The translations under genes and the position numbers were made by a program. Under the pieces are notes generated by a model, which saw only the letters and a list, made by a program, of their open reading frames with translations, did not search any database and was not told the origin of the DNA. DNA of 64,000 nt from Bacillota bacterium (GTDB lineage Bacteria; Bacillota; Clostridia; Acetivibrionales; DSM-1351), in the NCBI GenBank assembly GCA_023390335.1, contig JAEWCZ010000066.1, forward strand, positions 186,001-250,000, in the 5' to 3' direction. This document shows, piece after piece, positions 33,452 to 42,618 of this stretch (the stretch's first letter is position 1; each line of letters begins with the position of its first letter).

Positions 33452-33498
33452 TGCCTCCTTTATCATGTTAAAATTAGAACATATTAATAAAGGAGGCA
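33452..33498 (+). promoter_or_regulatory. Hairpin sequestering the ribosome site of the sugar-binding protein gene
   Basis: TGCCTCCTTTAT (33452-33463) is a perfect complement of ATAAAGGAGGCA (33487-33498). An inner ATGTT/AACAT pair extends the stem around a small loop. The right arm is the AAAGGAGG ribosome site 5 bases before the ATG at 33504. In the folded RNA the site is fully paired, so opening of this stem should control translation. A processing or stability function is also possible. Confidence 0.8.
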
Positions 33499-33503
33499 AA
33501 AAT

Positions 33504-34859
33504 ATGAAAAAAGTAATTGGAAAAACCCTTTCTGCCGCTTTAGCACTAGCTATGACAGTATCAATTGCGGCTTGTGGTTCAGGGAACCAATCCGAATCAT
33601 CATCCTCTTCGTCAGCAGCAAATACTTCATCAGCGGCTACAACAAGTACTGCAGCTTCGGGCGATCCTGTAAAATTCACTCTATGGCATTGTCAGACAAC
33701 TGAGCCTATGACATCCAACATTAAGGCGGATATTGACAGGTTCACAAAAGACAATCCAAAGTATACAGTTGATGTTGAGCCTATGCAGAATGATGCATAC
33801 AAAACAAAACTGAAAATTGCATTGAGTTCAAATACTGCACCTGATATATTCTTTAGCTGGACCGGCGGCCCAATGAATGAATATGTTGATGCCGACAAGA
33901 TTGTAGATTTAACACCTTTCATGGATAAAGACAATTACAAGGATCGTTTCATGGATGCAGGTATTAATCAGGCTACATACAAAGATAAGATATGGGGTGT
34001 TCCTGTAGAAAACACATCAGTTGCAATGTTCTTCTACAACAAAGACTTATTTGCTAAATACAACCTTCAGGTTCCAAAAACTACAAAAGAGCTTGAAGCT
34101 ATATGTGATACTTTAAAGAAGAACGGCATAATCCCATTCTCACTGGCAAACAAGACCCAGTGGACAGGTTCAATGTACTATATGTACCTTGCTAACCGTA
34201 TCGGTGGAGCTGATGCATTCAAAAATGCAGTTGCACGTACTGGTTCATTTGAAGATGAATCATTTAAACAAGCAGGAACTATATTACAAGATTGGGTTAA
34301 AAAAGATTACTTCAACAAGGGCTTCAACGGTCTTGATGAAGATTCAGGACAATCTCGTACACTTCTGTACACTGGAAAAGCAGCTATGACTCTTATGGGT
34401 TCATGGTTCCTTTCAACAGCTGCAGGTGAAAACAAAGACTTTATGAAAAAAGTAGGCTCATTCGCATTCCCCGCTGTTGAAGGTGGTAAAGGTGAACCAG
34501 ATGCAGTTGTTGGTACTGTTGGAGACAACTTCTATCATATTGCAAAGACATGTAAAGACCCTGAAGGCGCATTCAAGGCTATCCAGTACATGATAGATGA
34601 TACAGCAGTTACAAAACGTATAGAGGCAGGAAGAGTTCCTCCAGTAAAGGGTGTAAAGGTTAGCGATCCTCTTCTCCAGAATGTTTTGGATGCAGTTCAA
34701 AAGGCTCCTTCTGTTCAGTTGTGGTATGACCAGTACCTTTCACCTCAATTAGGTGATCTCCATAAGAGTACTACACAGGCTCTGTTTGGATTATCAAAGA
34801 CTCCTGACCAGGTTGACAAGGAAATGGAAGCAAAGGCTAAGGAATTAGCAGGAAAGTAA
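33504..34859 (+). CDS. Sugar ABC transporter solute-binding lipoprotein
   Basis: A 451-residue extracellular binding protein of the family 1 (oligosaccharide) type. Signal peptide ends in SIAAC with C24 lipidated; a Ser/Thr/Ala-rich linker runs to about residue 55. The body contains FTLWHCQTTEPMTSNIKADIDRF and APDIFFSWTGGPMNEYV, and the aromatic-rich binding face NKTQWTGSMYYMYLANRIGG. The gene is followed by two permeases but by no ATPase, as is usual where one shared MsmK-like ATPase serves several sugar transporters. The start at 33504 is set by the hairpin-covered AAAGGAGG. Confidence 0.93.
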   Translation: MKKVIGKTLSAALALAMTVSIAACGSGNQSESSSSSSAANTSSAATTSTAASGDPVKFTLWHCQTTEPMTSNIKADIDRFTKDNPKYTVDVEPMQNDAYKTKLKIALSSNTAPDIFFSWTGGPMNEYVDADKIVDLTPFMDKDNYKDRFMDAGINQATYKDKIWGVPVENTSVAMFFYNKDLFAKYNLQVPKTTKELEAICDTLKKNGIIPFSLANKTQWTGSMYYMYLANRIGGADAFKNAVARTGSFEDESFKQAGTILQDWVKKDYFNKGFNGLDEDSGQSRTLLYTGKAAMTLMGSWFLSTAAGENKDFMKKVGSFAFPAVEGGKGEPDAVVGTVGDNFYHIAKTCKDPEGAFKAIQYMIDDTAVTKRIEAGRVPPVKGVKVSDPLLQNVLDAVQKAPSVQLWYDQYLSPQLGDLHKSTTQALFGLSKTPDQVDKEMEAKAKELAGK

Positions 34860-34878
34860 AGTAAATTTAAAGTATAAG

Positions 34879-34914
34879 TTGATTGGGTACTTTATCTTAC
34901 AGGTACCCAATCAA
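34879..34914 (+). terminator. Intercistronic hairpin after the binding protein gene
   Basis: TTGATTGGGTAC and GTACCCAATCAA form a perfect 12-bp stem with a 12-base loop, followed by TTTATA. It sits between a binding protein and its permeases, a common place for a stabiliser or partial terminator that gives excess binding protein. Confidence 0.75.
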
Positions 34915-35004
34915 TTTATACAGTATAAATATAACGTAAGAAAAAAATGATATATTATCCTTATTTCTCTTAAAATCAATGCAATTCAGGAAGGGGAAGA
35001 TATA

Positions 35005-35907
35005 ATGCAAGCTACCCGCTCATTATCAGAATACAAAAAAAGGAGTACGTTAACTGCAACGACAATATTCCTTCTGCCGGTATTCTTTTTTATTCTTATT
35101 TTTATTATATATCCTATAATAGATTCGTTCTGGCTGAGTATGCATGAATGGAACGGAATTACTTCTGGAAAAGCTTTCGTAGGCCTGGAAAATTGGAAAA
35201 CACTGGTTGGAGATAAAATCTTTTTCAAAGCTTTTTTGAATAATATGATTATAGTGGTACTATCCATTGCGGTTCAGCTTCCCATAGCAATGGCTATTGC
35301 TTTTCTTCTAGACACAGGAGGAAAGAAACTTAATTTTCTCAAAATGATATATTTTCTTCCAATGCTAATGTCATCTGTAGCAGTTGGATTCTTATTCAAA
35401 TATACATATGATCCTCAGTTCGGTCTAATTAGTGCAGTTGACACAATGTTAGGCGGACAGGGTATGGTGGATGTGCTGGGAGATCCGCACAGAGCTATTT
35501 TTGGTGTAATAGCAGTTATATGTTGGCAGTTTATACCTTTTTACATGGTTTATTTTCTGGCCGCATTAAGTTCGTTGCCGGTTGAAATATATGAAGCATC
35601 AATTATTGATGGGGCATCCTATGGACAATATTTTTGGAGGGTTGCTTTACCATCCATGAAAGGAACTATCAAAAGTGCAGCGGTTCTGTCACTTGTAGGT
35701 TCTCTTAAATATTTCGATTTGATTTACGTTATGACACAAGGTGGTCCTGATGGTGCCACAGAGCTCATGGCGACGTACATGTATAAGAATGCATTTACTA
35801 TAGGTAAAATGGGGTACGGTGCTACGGTAGCAGCCGGAATGTTTATAATAATTACCGTTATTTCCTTGGTTACACTTAAAGTCATAAATGGAAAAGAGGA
35901 GGCCTGA
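35005..35907 (+). CDS. Sugar ABC transporter permease, MalF-type
   Basis: A 300-residue permease with six membrane helices. The cytoplasmic coupling loop reads EIYEASIIDGASYGQYFWRVALPSMKG, the EAA motif that contacts the ATPase. The first helix begins after a short cytoplasmic N-terminus (LTATTIFLLPVFFFILIF). It is the first of two membrane subunits, and its stop overlaps the start of the second by one base. The start follows GGAAGGGGAAGATATA. Confidence 0.93.
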   Translation: MQATRSLSEYKKRSTLTATTIFLLPVFFFILIFIIYPIIDSFWLSMHEWNGITSGKAFVGLENWKTLVGDKIFFKAFLNNMIIVVLSIAVQLPIAMAIAFLLDTGGKKLNFLKMIYFLPMLMSSVAVGFLFKYTYDPQFGLISAVDTMLGGQGMVDVLGDPHRAIFGVIAVICWQFIPFYMVYFLAALSSLPVEIYEASIIDGASYGQYFWRVALPSMKGTIKSAAVLSLVGSLKYFDLIYVMTQGGPDGATELMATYMYKNAFTIGKMGYGATVAAGMFIIITVISLVTLKVINGKEEA

Positions 35908-36743
35908 TGCACATGATAAAGAAATTAAAAGTCGGAAAAATATTCGTTGCCTTACTGGCATTGATATGGCTTGTAATTGCAGGAGCTCCTTTTTACTTTA
36001 TGGTTGCGTCAGCCTTTAAGGAGCAGTTTGAGATATTTACAACGGGAGTTTTTGCAGTGCCAAAAGGCTTTTATATGCAGAATTTCCAAAAAGTTATTGC
36101 CAGTGATTTTTACAAATATCTATTCAATAGCTTGTTTGTAGTTGGAGTATCACTAATATTGATATTATTTACATCGCTGTTTGCTTCATATCCTTTTTCA
36201 AGATTCAAATTTAAACTAAACAAGCCTCTTTTCGGAATAATAGTAGCAGCAATGGCTGTGCCGATACATGTAACTTTGATACCTGTATTTCAGCTTACAC
36301 AAAAATTGAACTTGTATGATACAATATTTGCACTCATCGGCCCATATGCCGCTTTCAACCTTCCGATATCGGTATTTATCCTTACAGGATTTATGGCACA
36401 AATACCAAAAGAACTTGAAGAATCAGCTGAAATCGACGGATGCGGTAAGTATCGTACATTCTTCAACATTATTGCACCACTTTCAAAGCCGGGACTTGCA
36501 ACTCTTGCTATATATAACAGTGTAAACATGTGGAATGAGTTCAGCTTTGCACTTGTACTTACACAATCCAAAAAAAGCCGTACACTTCCCCTTTCAATAT
36601 GGGAATTCCAGGGACAGTATAATGCTAACATACCTATGATTATGGCTGTTTTGACCTTATGTGCATTACCGATGATTTTAGCATTTGCCATTGGTCAGGA
36701 TAAACTCATAAAAGGAATGATGGCAGGTGCAGTTAAAGGATAA
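35907..36743 (+). CDS. Sugar ABC transporter permease, MalG-type
   Basis: A 278-residue permease with six membrane helices. The EAA loop is ELEESAEIDGCGKYRTFFNIIAPLSKPG. The start is an ATG overlapping the previous stop (TGATG); a second in-frame ATG at 35913 has better spacing from GAGGAGG and could be the true start. Together with 35005-35907 it forms the channel for the oligosaccharide importer. Confidence 0.93.
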   Translation: MHMIKKLKVGKIFVALLALIWLVIAGAPFYFMVASAFKEQFEIFTTGVFAVPKGFYMQNFQKVIASDFYKYLFNSLFVVGVSLILILFTSLFASYPFSRFKFKLNKPLFGIIVAAMAVPIHVTLIPVFQLTQKLNLYDTIFALIGPYAAFNLPISVFILTGFMAQIPKELEESAEIDGCGKYRTFFNIIAPLSKPGLATLAIYNSVNMWNEFSFALVLTQSKKSRTLPLSIWEFQGQYNANIPMIMAVLTLCALPMILAFAIGQDKLIKGMMAGAVKG

Positions 36744-36842
36744 AGTTAAAATAATATACAAGGGAAATCACAGTAGTTTGCTACAGACAGAAGCCTCCAG
36801 ATAGTATATAATAAGGCTATAAATTAACTAATGAGGTATAAT

Positions 36843-38141
36843 ATGAAAAAAATATTTGAAGCCCTTATTATACTGATGAGTGTATTAATTATTTCTGGAT
36901 GCTTTTATGATGGAGAAGATGTACTGTTGAAGCCAAATCCTCCTAAAAAACAATTGACATTGTATACCATACAGGGCGATTCATCTGTAAATCAGGTAAT
37001 TGCTGATTCTGTGTATAGGTTTGAGAAGGATAGCAGGAACTTTGAAGTGATACATGAGCTTATACCAAACGACTTGTATAAGAACAGGCTATCTGTTTGT
37101 GTAGCAACTAATCAAATGCCGGACGTTTTTCCCACCTGGTCCGGAGGAATTTTAAAGCAGTACATAAGTATTGGTGGAGTAGTTAATCTTGAAAAATACA
37201 TGAAGACCGACAATTACAGTTTTAAGTATAATGACAAGGCGTTAAAGATGGTTACTGATGAGAATGGAATATGGGGAGTTCCTGTTGAAAACATGGCAAT
37301 TGCTCTCATATTTTATAACAAAGACATTTTTAATGCCTTCAAGTTATCTGAACCAAAGACTTTTGATGAACTCAAAGATATAATAGTTAAATTAAGGCAA
37401 AAGCAATATATCCCATTTGCACTTGCCAACAGAACAGCCTGGACTGGGTCAATGTTCTACATGTATTTTGTAGATCGCCTTGGGGGGCCCTCTGTTTTTG
37501 ACAATGCAGCAAACAGAAAAAATAATGGCTCATTTGATAACGATGTATTTGTGCGGGCTGGAAAAATGGTGCAGGAACTTGTAAATATGGGGGCTTTCCC
37601 AAAAGGCTTTAACTGGATGGACGAAGATGCCGGGGATTCCAGAAATCTTTTATACAATAAATCAGCATGTATGACATTGGCTGGTAGTTGGTTTATAAGC
37701 AATGTCAGATACGAAAAGCCTGATTTTCTAGAAAAGATAGGAGTATTTCCATTTCCTTCGATTGCAGGGGAGGAAGGAGATCCACGCAATACTATCGGAA
37801 CACTTGGAGACAATTTTTACTCTGTTGCCAGTTCGTGCGAGTATCCTGATAAAGCCTTTCAACTTATAAAGTACTTAATTGATGATACTGCAGTAAAAAA
37901 GCGTATAGCTGCAGGAAAAATACCGCCTGTCAAGGATCTGGACATAGAAGATCCTTTGATTAATGAAATATTGGGTTATATAAATCAATCTCCAAATGTT
38001 CAATTCTGGTATGACCAGTATCTTCCTCCGAAACTGTCAGAAGCTCATTTAATGCTTTCACGACGTATATTTGGAGGTGAAGACCCCAAAAAAGCTGCCG
38101 AGCAAATGGAAAAGATTACTAAGCAATACTATAATCAATAA
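36843..38141 (+). CDS. Second solute-binding lipoprotein, probable sensor partner of the kinase
   Basis: A 432-residue lipoprotein (SGC lipobox, C20) clearly paralogous to the protein at 33504. Both share WTGSM-YMY in the binding face and a C-terminal DDTAV-KRI-AG--PPVK block. It lacks the Ser-rich linker of the first copy and lies not at the head of the transporter but directly before a histidine kinase (11-base gap). This placement matches systems in which a binding protein presents the sugar to the kinase, such as CuaD with CuaSR in R. cellulolyticum. The ATG at 36843 follows TGAGGTATAAT. Confidence 0.87.
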   Translation: MKKIFEALIILMSVLIISGCFYDGEDVLLKPNPPKKQLTLYTIQGDSSVNQVIADSVYRFEKDSRNFEVIHELIPNDLYKNRLSVCVATNQMPDVFPTWSGGILKQYISIGGVVNLEKYMKTDNYSFKYNDKALKMVTDENGIWGVPVENMAIALIFYNKDIFNAFKLSEPKTFDELKDIIVKLRQKQYIPFALANRTAWTGSMFYMYFVDRLGGPSVFDNAANRKNNGSFDNDVFVRAGKMVQELVNMGAFPKGFNWMDEDAGDSRNLLYNKSACMTLAGSWFISNVRYEKPDFLEKIGVFPFPSIAGEEGDPRNTIGTLGDNFYSVASSCEYPDKAFQLIKYLIDDTAVKKRIAAGKIPPVKDLDIEDPLINEILGYINQSPNVQFWYDQYLPPKLSEAHLMLSRRIFGGEDPKKAAEQMEKITKQYYNQ

Positions 38142-38152
38142 CAGGTGAGGAT

Positions 38153-39961
38153 ATGAAAAATTGGTTATTACAGTCAGTAAAAAAAACAATAAGAAATTTG
38201 ACATTCCGATCAAAAATTACGTATTTTCTTGTAATAACAATTTGTATCACAGTTTTGATTGTAGTGGCTTGCTCATACACAATTACGAGCAGATCAATAA
38301 AGGAGCAGGCAAAGAACATGACAATGCAACAACTGGAGCAGAATACACTGAATCTGGAGGACTATCTTAAGAATATTGAGAGTACCCCAGACAATATTAT
38401 AAATGACAAAAGTCTCCAGGAATACCTTTCAAACCCCGATGAAGATAATCTCGAGTTTACTGATAAGGTTGACGATGTATACAAATTGATGTCCAACATA
38501 CTTGGATCAAAAAGAAATATATTATACGTTTATGTTTATAAACTTCTCAATGGCAAGGAATTATATCTGGGGCCAACAAAAGCCGGAAGTCAATCGGATT
38601 TTTCAACCGGGATAGGTTATATTTCGAAAAATAATACAACAGGCAGTCCTATGAGAACAAGTTTTAGGAAAGATCCTGTCATAAACAAGGAATATACTCT
38701 TTCTATTTATCGCCCTATATTCGATGTATATAGAATAAGACAACCAATAGGAATTCTTGGCATATCCGTTTCAGAGGATGTTGTTGCCAGATTCTATTCG
38801 CATATAAATACAAATTTACCCCTTGAAACCTTTATAATGGATGGAAGCGGTACAATAATATCACATATGAATAAAAACAGGATATATGCTGATGCCGGTC
38901 TTAAAAACATAGTTCACAAGCAGGATGGTTCTAAAGAGATAAATGGAAAGCTGGTTGTTTATAAGTACGTAAAGGATTGGGACTGGTATGTTATAGGAAC
39001 ACTGCCGATAAATTATCTGCTCAGAGATAATAATGTAATGCTGCTGGCTATATTTATTATAGTTATAATAACATTGATAGTTGGTATTTTTATTTCATAT
39101 GGATTCAGCAAGCATTTGTTCAAACCCTTTGATGAACTCATATACAGAATGTCCAGAGTGTCAACGGGTGATATGGAAACGAGAATAAGTTTGCCTACAT
39201 ACGGACCTGATTTTCAGCAGGTTTCACAGGGCTTTAATATAATGGTTGAGCATATAGATGAATTGATGAAAAAGATATATGCGGAACAAAGACAACTGAA
39301 AGAAATAGAGTTCAAGGCTCTACAATCACAGATTAACCCCCATTTTCTTTACAATACACTGGAGTCAATTCATTGGCAGGCATTGCTTTGTGGACACCAT
39401 GAAATTTCTACAATGGTTAAGGCGTTGGCAGGTTTCTACAGAATAAGCCTTAGTAAGGGGGAGGCTATTATCCCTTTAAAAAATGAAACGGAACATGTTG
39501 ATAATTATATGACAATACAGGAAATACGGTATAAGGAAAAAATGGAAAGTTATATTGACATTTCTGAGGAGTTTTATCATGTGAAAATCCCTAAAATGAC
39601 CTTGCAACCCTTGGTTGAGAATGCAATATATCATGGATTAAGAGGAAGGGAAGCAAAGGGATTTATTAAAATAACAGCAGAAAGAGACGGAGACGATATA
39701 ATTGTAAAAACCATTGATAATGGTACAGGAATGACACCAGAGCAGATAAGCAGGTTAAACCAGACCTTAGAGGATAATGATCCAAGCGTGGGTTATGGTG
39801 TCAGGAATGTACACCAAAGGATAAAACTATTTCTTGGTAGCCCTTATGGACTGCATTACCAAAGTAATGAATATGGCGGAGTAACCGTTAACGTCAGACT
39901 TCGTAGTGAAATACAAAGAACGGTGGGTGATGGATTTGTACAAAGTGTTGATTGTAGATGA
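38153..39961 (+). CDS. Sensor histidine kinase, YesM-type
   Basis: A 602-residue membrane kinase. Membrane helix about 22-44, a large extracytoplasmic sensor domain (about 45-293), second helix about 294-318, HAMP linker, then the His_kinase domain with the phosphorylated H397 in QSQINPHFLYNTLESIHWQ. The N box LQPLVENAIYHGLRG and the G box DNGTGM follow at about 485-525. It is of the LytS/YesM class that pairs with AraC-type response regulators. The extracellular part could sense the sugar itself or the binding protein encoded upstream. The last 32 bases overlap the regulator gene. Confidence 0.92.
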   Translation: MKNWLLQSVKKTIRNLTFRSKITYFLVITICITVLIVVACSYTITSRSIKEQAKNMTMQQLEQNTLNLEDYLKNIESTPDNIINDKSLQEYLSNPDEDNLEFTDKVDDVYKLMSNILGSKRNILYVYVYKLLNGKELYLGPTKAGSQSDFSTGIGYISKNNTTGSPMRTSFRKDPVINKEYTLSIYRPIFDVYRIRQPIGILGISVSEDVVARFYSHINTNLPLETFIMDGSGTIISHMNKNRIYADAGLKNIVHKQDGSKEINGKLVVYKYVKDWDWYVIGTLPINYLLRDNNVMLLAIFIIVIITLIVGIFISYGFSKHLFKPFDELIYRMSRVSTGDMETRISLPTYGPDFQQVSQGFNIMVEHIDELMKKIYAEQRQLKEIEFKALQSQINPHFLYNTLESIHWQALLCGHHEISTMVKALAGFYRISLSKGEAIIPLKNETEHVDNYMTIQEIRYKEKMESYIDISEEFYHVKIPKMTLQPLVENAIYHGLRGREAKGFIKITAERDGDDIIVKTIDNGTGMTPEQISRLNQTLEDNDPSVGYGVRNVHQRIKLFLGSPYGLHYQSNEYGGVTVNVRLRSEIQRTVGDGFVQSVDCR

Positions 39962-41498
39962 CGAAAGTATAATTCGCAATGGTCTTTACAATATGATACC
40001 ATGGTCAAATTTAGGAGTAAGCGATGTTCTGACAGCATCGTGTGCAAAGGAAGCCCTGAAAATAGCACAGGATACAAAACCGGATATAATGCTTACGGAT
40101 ATTTGCATGCCTGAAATGGACGGGCTGGAAATGACCAAAATTATGCTTGAAAAGGTGCCTGATTTGAAAGTAATCGTCCTGACTGGGTATGACGACTTTA
40201 AATATGCTCAGAAAAGCTGTTCACTTGGGGTTAAAGACTTTATACTAAAGCCGGTTGATGAGAGCAGTCTTATTAAATGTATTAAATTGCAAATAGACAA
40301 CATTCAGTCTGAAATACAATCTGCAGTTCAAAATAGTATTATGAGCCGTAAAAGGATGCTTGAAAATCAGAGAGAGTTTGAAAAGTCACTGATAAAGCTC
40401 ACAGAAAAAGCAGTAGATCAATACGATGCTATTGAAGTACCGGAAGGTATAAAATTTGCAGATAACTGTGAATATCAGGTTGCAGTACTGGCTCCAGAAA
40501 TATCTGAGAATAGTATCTGGAACCAGCATAGGAATTTGCTTTTGATGTCAGTAAAGAGTTTTTTTATTGATATGGTGGATGCACAAAATTCTGGCTGGAC
40601 TTTTCAGAATTCTGATGGTGATATAGTAGTTATATTTTACGTAGATAAAAAATCTGAAAATGCGGAAGAACAAATTTCAAAACTGCAAGAAATTATCAAT
40701 GTGGAATTTGATGTGGAATTGCGGGTAGGGATAGGCCCGGTTGTTCCAAACATGTCCCGCATAAAATATTCCTATGGTAGTGCAAGGGAAAAGTGTGGGT
40801 TTAAGATATTAACTGCCGATACAGGTAATAATAAGTTTGGGAATGATTATGCAAATAAAAAAGATAAACTTCTGACTCTGAAAGAAAAGATACTTTCCAG
40901 CATACATGATACTGAAGCAGCAAAGGATTATCTTAAGAAATACATAAATGAAGTTAAAACGTCAGGAGTAACTAAGTCTGTAGCGGAACAGAAGTTTTAT
41001 GATCTGGCATCGGCTTTCTATTGGGAATATCTTAAAACCACAGGAAATCCGGCAGATGGTAGACTGGAAACATTGATCACAACACTACAAACCAACGATT
41101 TAGAAAACTGCTGTGTATTTACTGAAATGTTTATTGTAAAATTAATGTATACTAATAAGAAGCAAATGCATGAGATAATAGAGGCGGCAACTGTATTTAT
41201 CAACCAAAGACTAACGGACGATTTGACGGTTTTTACTCTTGCTGAACAGTTTCATGTTGCAAGAAATTATTTTTCAAGACTTTTTAAAAAGGAAATGGGA
41301 GAGGGTTGCAACGAATATATTACTCGTAAACGTATAGAAAAAGCAAAACATCTCCTAACTGTTTCCAGACTTAAAACCTATGAAGTAGCGGAACAGGTAG
41401 GATATCACGATACGAATTATTTTTCTCTGGCGTTTAAAAAGAATACCGGTCTTTCCCCCACAGAATTCAGGGACAGGCAGAACAACCCTGAGATATAG
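39930..41498 (+). CDS. AraC-type response regulator, YesN-like
   Basis: A 522-residue regulator: receiver domain (about 1-125) with acidic pocket D10/D11, phospho-acceptor D57 in LTDICMPEMDG and K at ILKPVD, a long middle region of about 280 residues, and a C-terminal AraC double HTH (about 420-518) with NYFSRLFKKEMGEG and VGYHDTNYFSLAFKK. It should activate the sugar transporter and glycosidase genes. The ATG at 39930, with GGTGG just before it, is preferred over 39906; this leaves a 32-base overlap with the kinase gene. Confidence 0.92.
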   Translation: MDLYKVLIVDDESIIRNGLYNMIPWSNLGVSDVLTASCAKEALKIAQDTKPDIMLTDICMPEMDGLEMTKIMLEKVPDLKVIVLTGYDDFKYAQKSCSLGVKDFILKPVDESSLIKCIKLQIDNIQSEIQSAVQNSIMSRKRMLENQREFEKSLIKLTEKAVDQYDAIEVPEGIKFADNCEYQVAVLAPEISENSIWNQHRNLLLMSVKSFFIDMVDAQNSGWTFQNSDGDIVVIFYVDKKSENAEEQISKLQEIINVEFDVELRVGIGPVVPNMSRIKYSYGSAREKCGFKILTADTGNNKFGNDYANKKDKLLTLKEKILSSIHDTEAAKDYLKKYINEVKTSGVTKSVAEQKFYDLASAFYWEYLKTTGNPADGRLETLITTLQTNDLENCCVFTEMFIVKLMYTNKKQMHEIIEAATVFINQRLTDDLTVFTLAEQFHVARNYFSRLFKKEMGEGCNEYITRKRIEKAKHLLTVSRLKTYEVAEQVGYHDTNYFSLAFKKNTGLSPTEFRDRQNNPEI

Positions 41499-41545
41499 CA
41501 GCTAATACATAACAACTTAAAGTACAACACATGATGGAGGTTTAT

Positions 41546-42565
41546 ATGCAGAAAACAAGATTGGGACGTACAAACTTGATGGTAACCAGAAGCAGCTTTG
41601 GGGCACTTCCCATACAAAGAATTTCATTTGATGAAGCAAAGAATATACTTTTAAAGGCTTATAACAGCGGTATTAATTTTTATGATACCGCCCGCATGTA
41701 TACAGATAGTGAGGAGAAGCTTGGATATGCTTTTTCTGATATAAGAAATGACATAATAATTGCAACAAAAAGCGTTGCAACTGACAGAAAGACATTACTT
41801 GAGCACCTGGAAACTAGCCTGAAAAACATGAAAACAGATTATGTAGATATACTTCAGCTTCATAATCCCGGTGTCTTGCCTGACCCAGATGATCCTGAAA
41901 GCTCATATGCAGGTTTGATAGAAGCTAAAAAGAAGGGTATGGTACGTTTCGTAGGAATGACAAACCACAGAATAAAAACTGCTTTAGAAGCAGTTGAATC
42001 GGGTCTCTATGACACAATGCAGTTCCCGCTGAGTTCACTTTCTTCGGATATTGATCTTGAACTTATTGAGGTGTGCGGGAAAAAAGATGTTGGTTTAATC
42101 GCAATGAAAGCCATGTCAGGTGGTTTAATTACAAATGCGGCGTCCACTTTTGCTTTTTTAAGGCAGTTTGACAATGTTGTACCCATTTGGGGGATTCAAA
42201 GGGAAGCGGAGCTTGATGAATTCCTTGAATTAGAAAATAACCCTCCCACACTCAATGATGAATTATGGGAGGTCATAAAAAAGGACCGTACAGAACTGGC
42301 GGGGAATTTCTGCAGAGGTTGTGGCTATTGTATGCCTTGTCCGGCAGGAATCGAAATTCCGACTCAGGCACGTATGTCCCTGCTTTTACGAAGAGCGCCA
42401 TATAGGCCTTTTTTGAGCGATGAATTTAAAGAAAAGATGGAACTAATAAATAGTTGTATTGAATGTGGACAATGTAAGAACCACTGCCCATATAGTATTG
42501 ATACTCCAAGTCTTCTAAAACTACAGTTGCAAGATTATAATGAGTTTTATGCTCAACATAAATAA
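41546..42565 (+). CDS. Aldo/keto reductase with C-terminal 4Fe-4S domain
   Basis: A 339-residue protein: an aldo/keto reductase barrel (about 1-260) with NFYDTARMYTDSEEKLG containing the catalytic Asp/Tyr and LLEHLETSLKNMKTDYVDILQLH, then two four-cysteine clusters CRGCGYCMPCP and CIECGQCKNHCP. This fused architecture suggests electron exchange with ferredoxin as well as NADPH. Its place between the regulator and GH3 gene suggests handling of the imported sugar or its derivative, which is inferred. The ATG at 41546 follows GATGGAGGTTTAT. Confidence 0.88.
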   Translation: MQKTRLGRTNLMVTRSSFGALPIQRISFDEAKNILLKAYNSGINFYDTARMYTDSEEKLGYAFSDIRNDIIIATKSVATDRKTLLEHLETSLKNMKTDYVDILQLHNPGVLPDPDDPESSYAGLIEAKKKGMVRFVGMTNHRIKTALEAVESGLYDTMQFPLSSLSSDIDLELIEVCGKKDVGLIAMKAMSGGLITNAASTFAFLRQFDNVVPIWGIQREAELDEFLELENNPPTLNDELWEVIKKDRTELAGNFCRGCGYCMPCPAGIEIPTQARMSLLLRRAPYRPFLSDEFKEKMELINSCIECGQCKNHCPYSIDTPSLLKLQLQDYNEFYAQHK

Positions 42566-42618
42566 GAATAAACTAAACCTTCGCAGTAAACATTATAATA
42601 AAAAAGGAGATAAAATTT

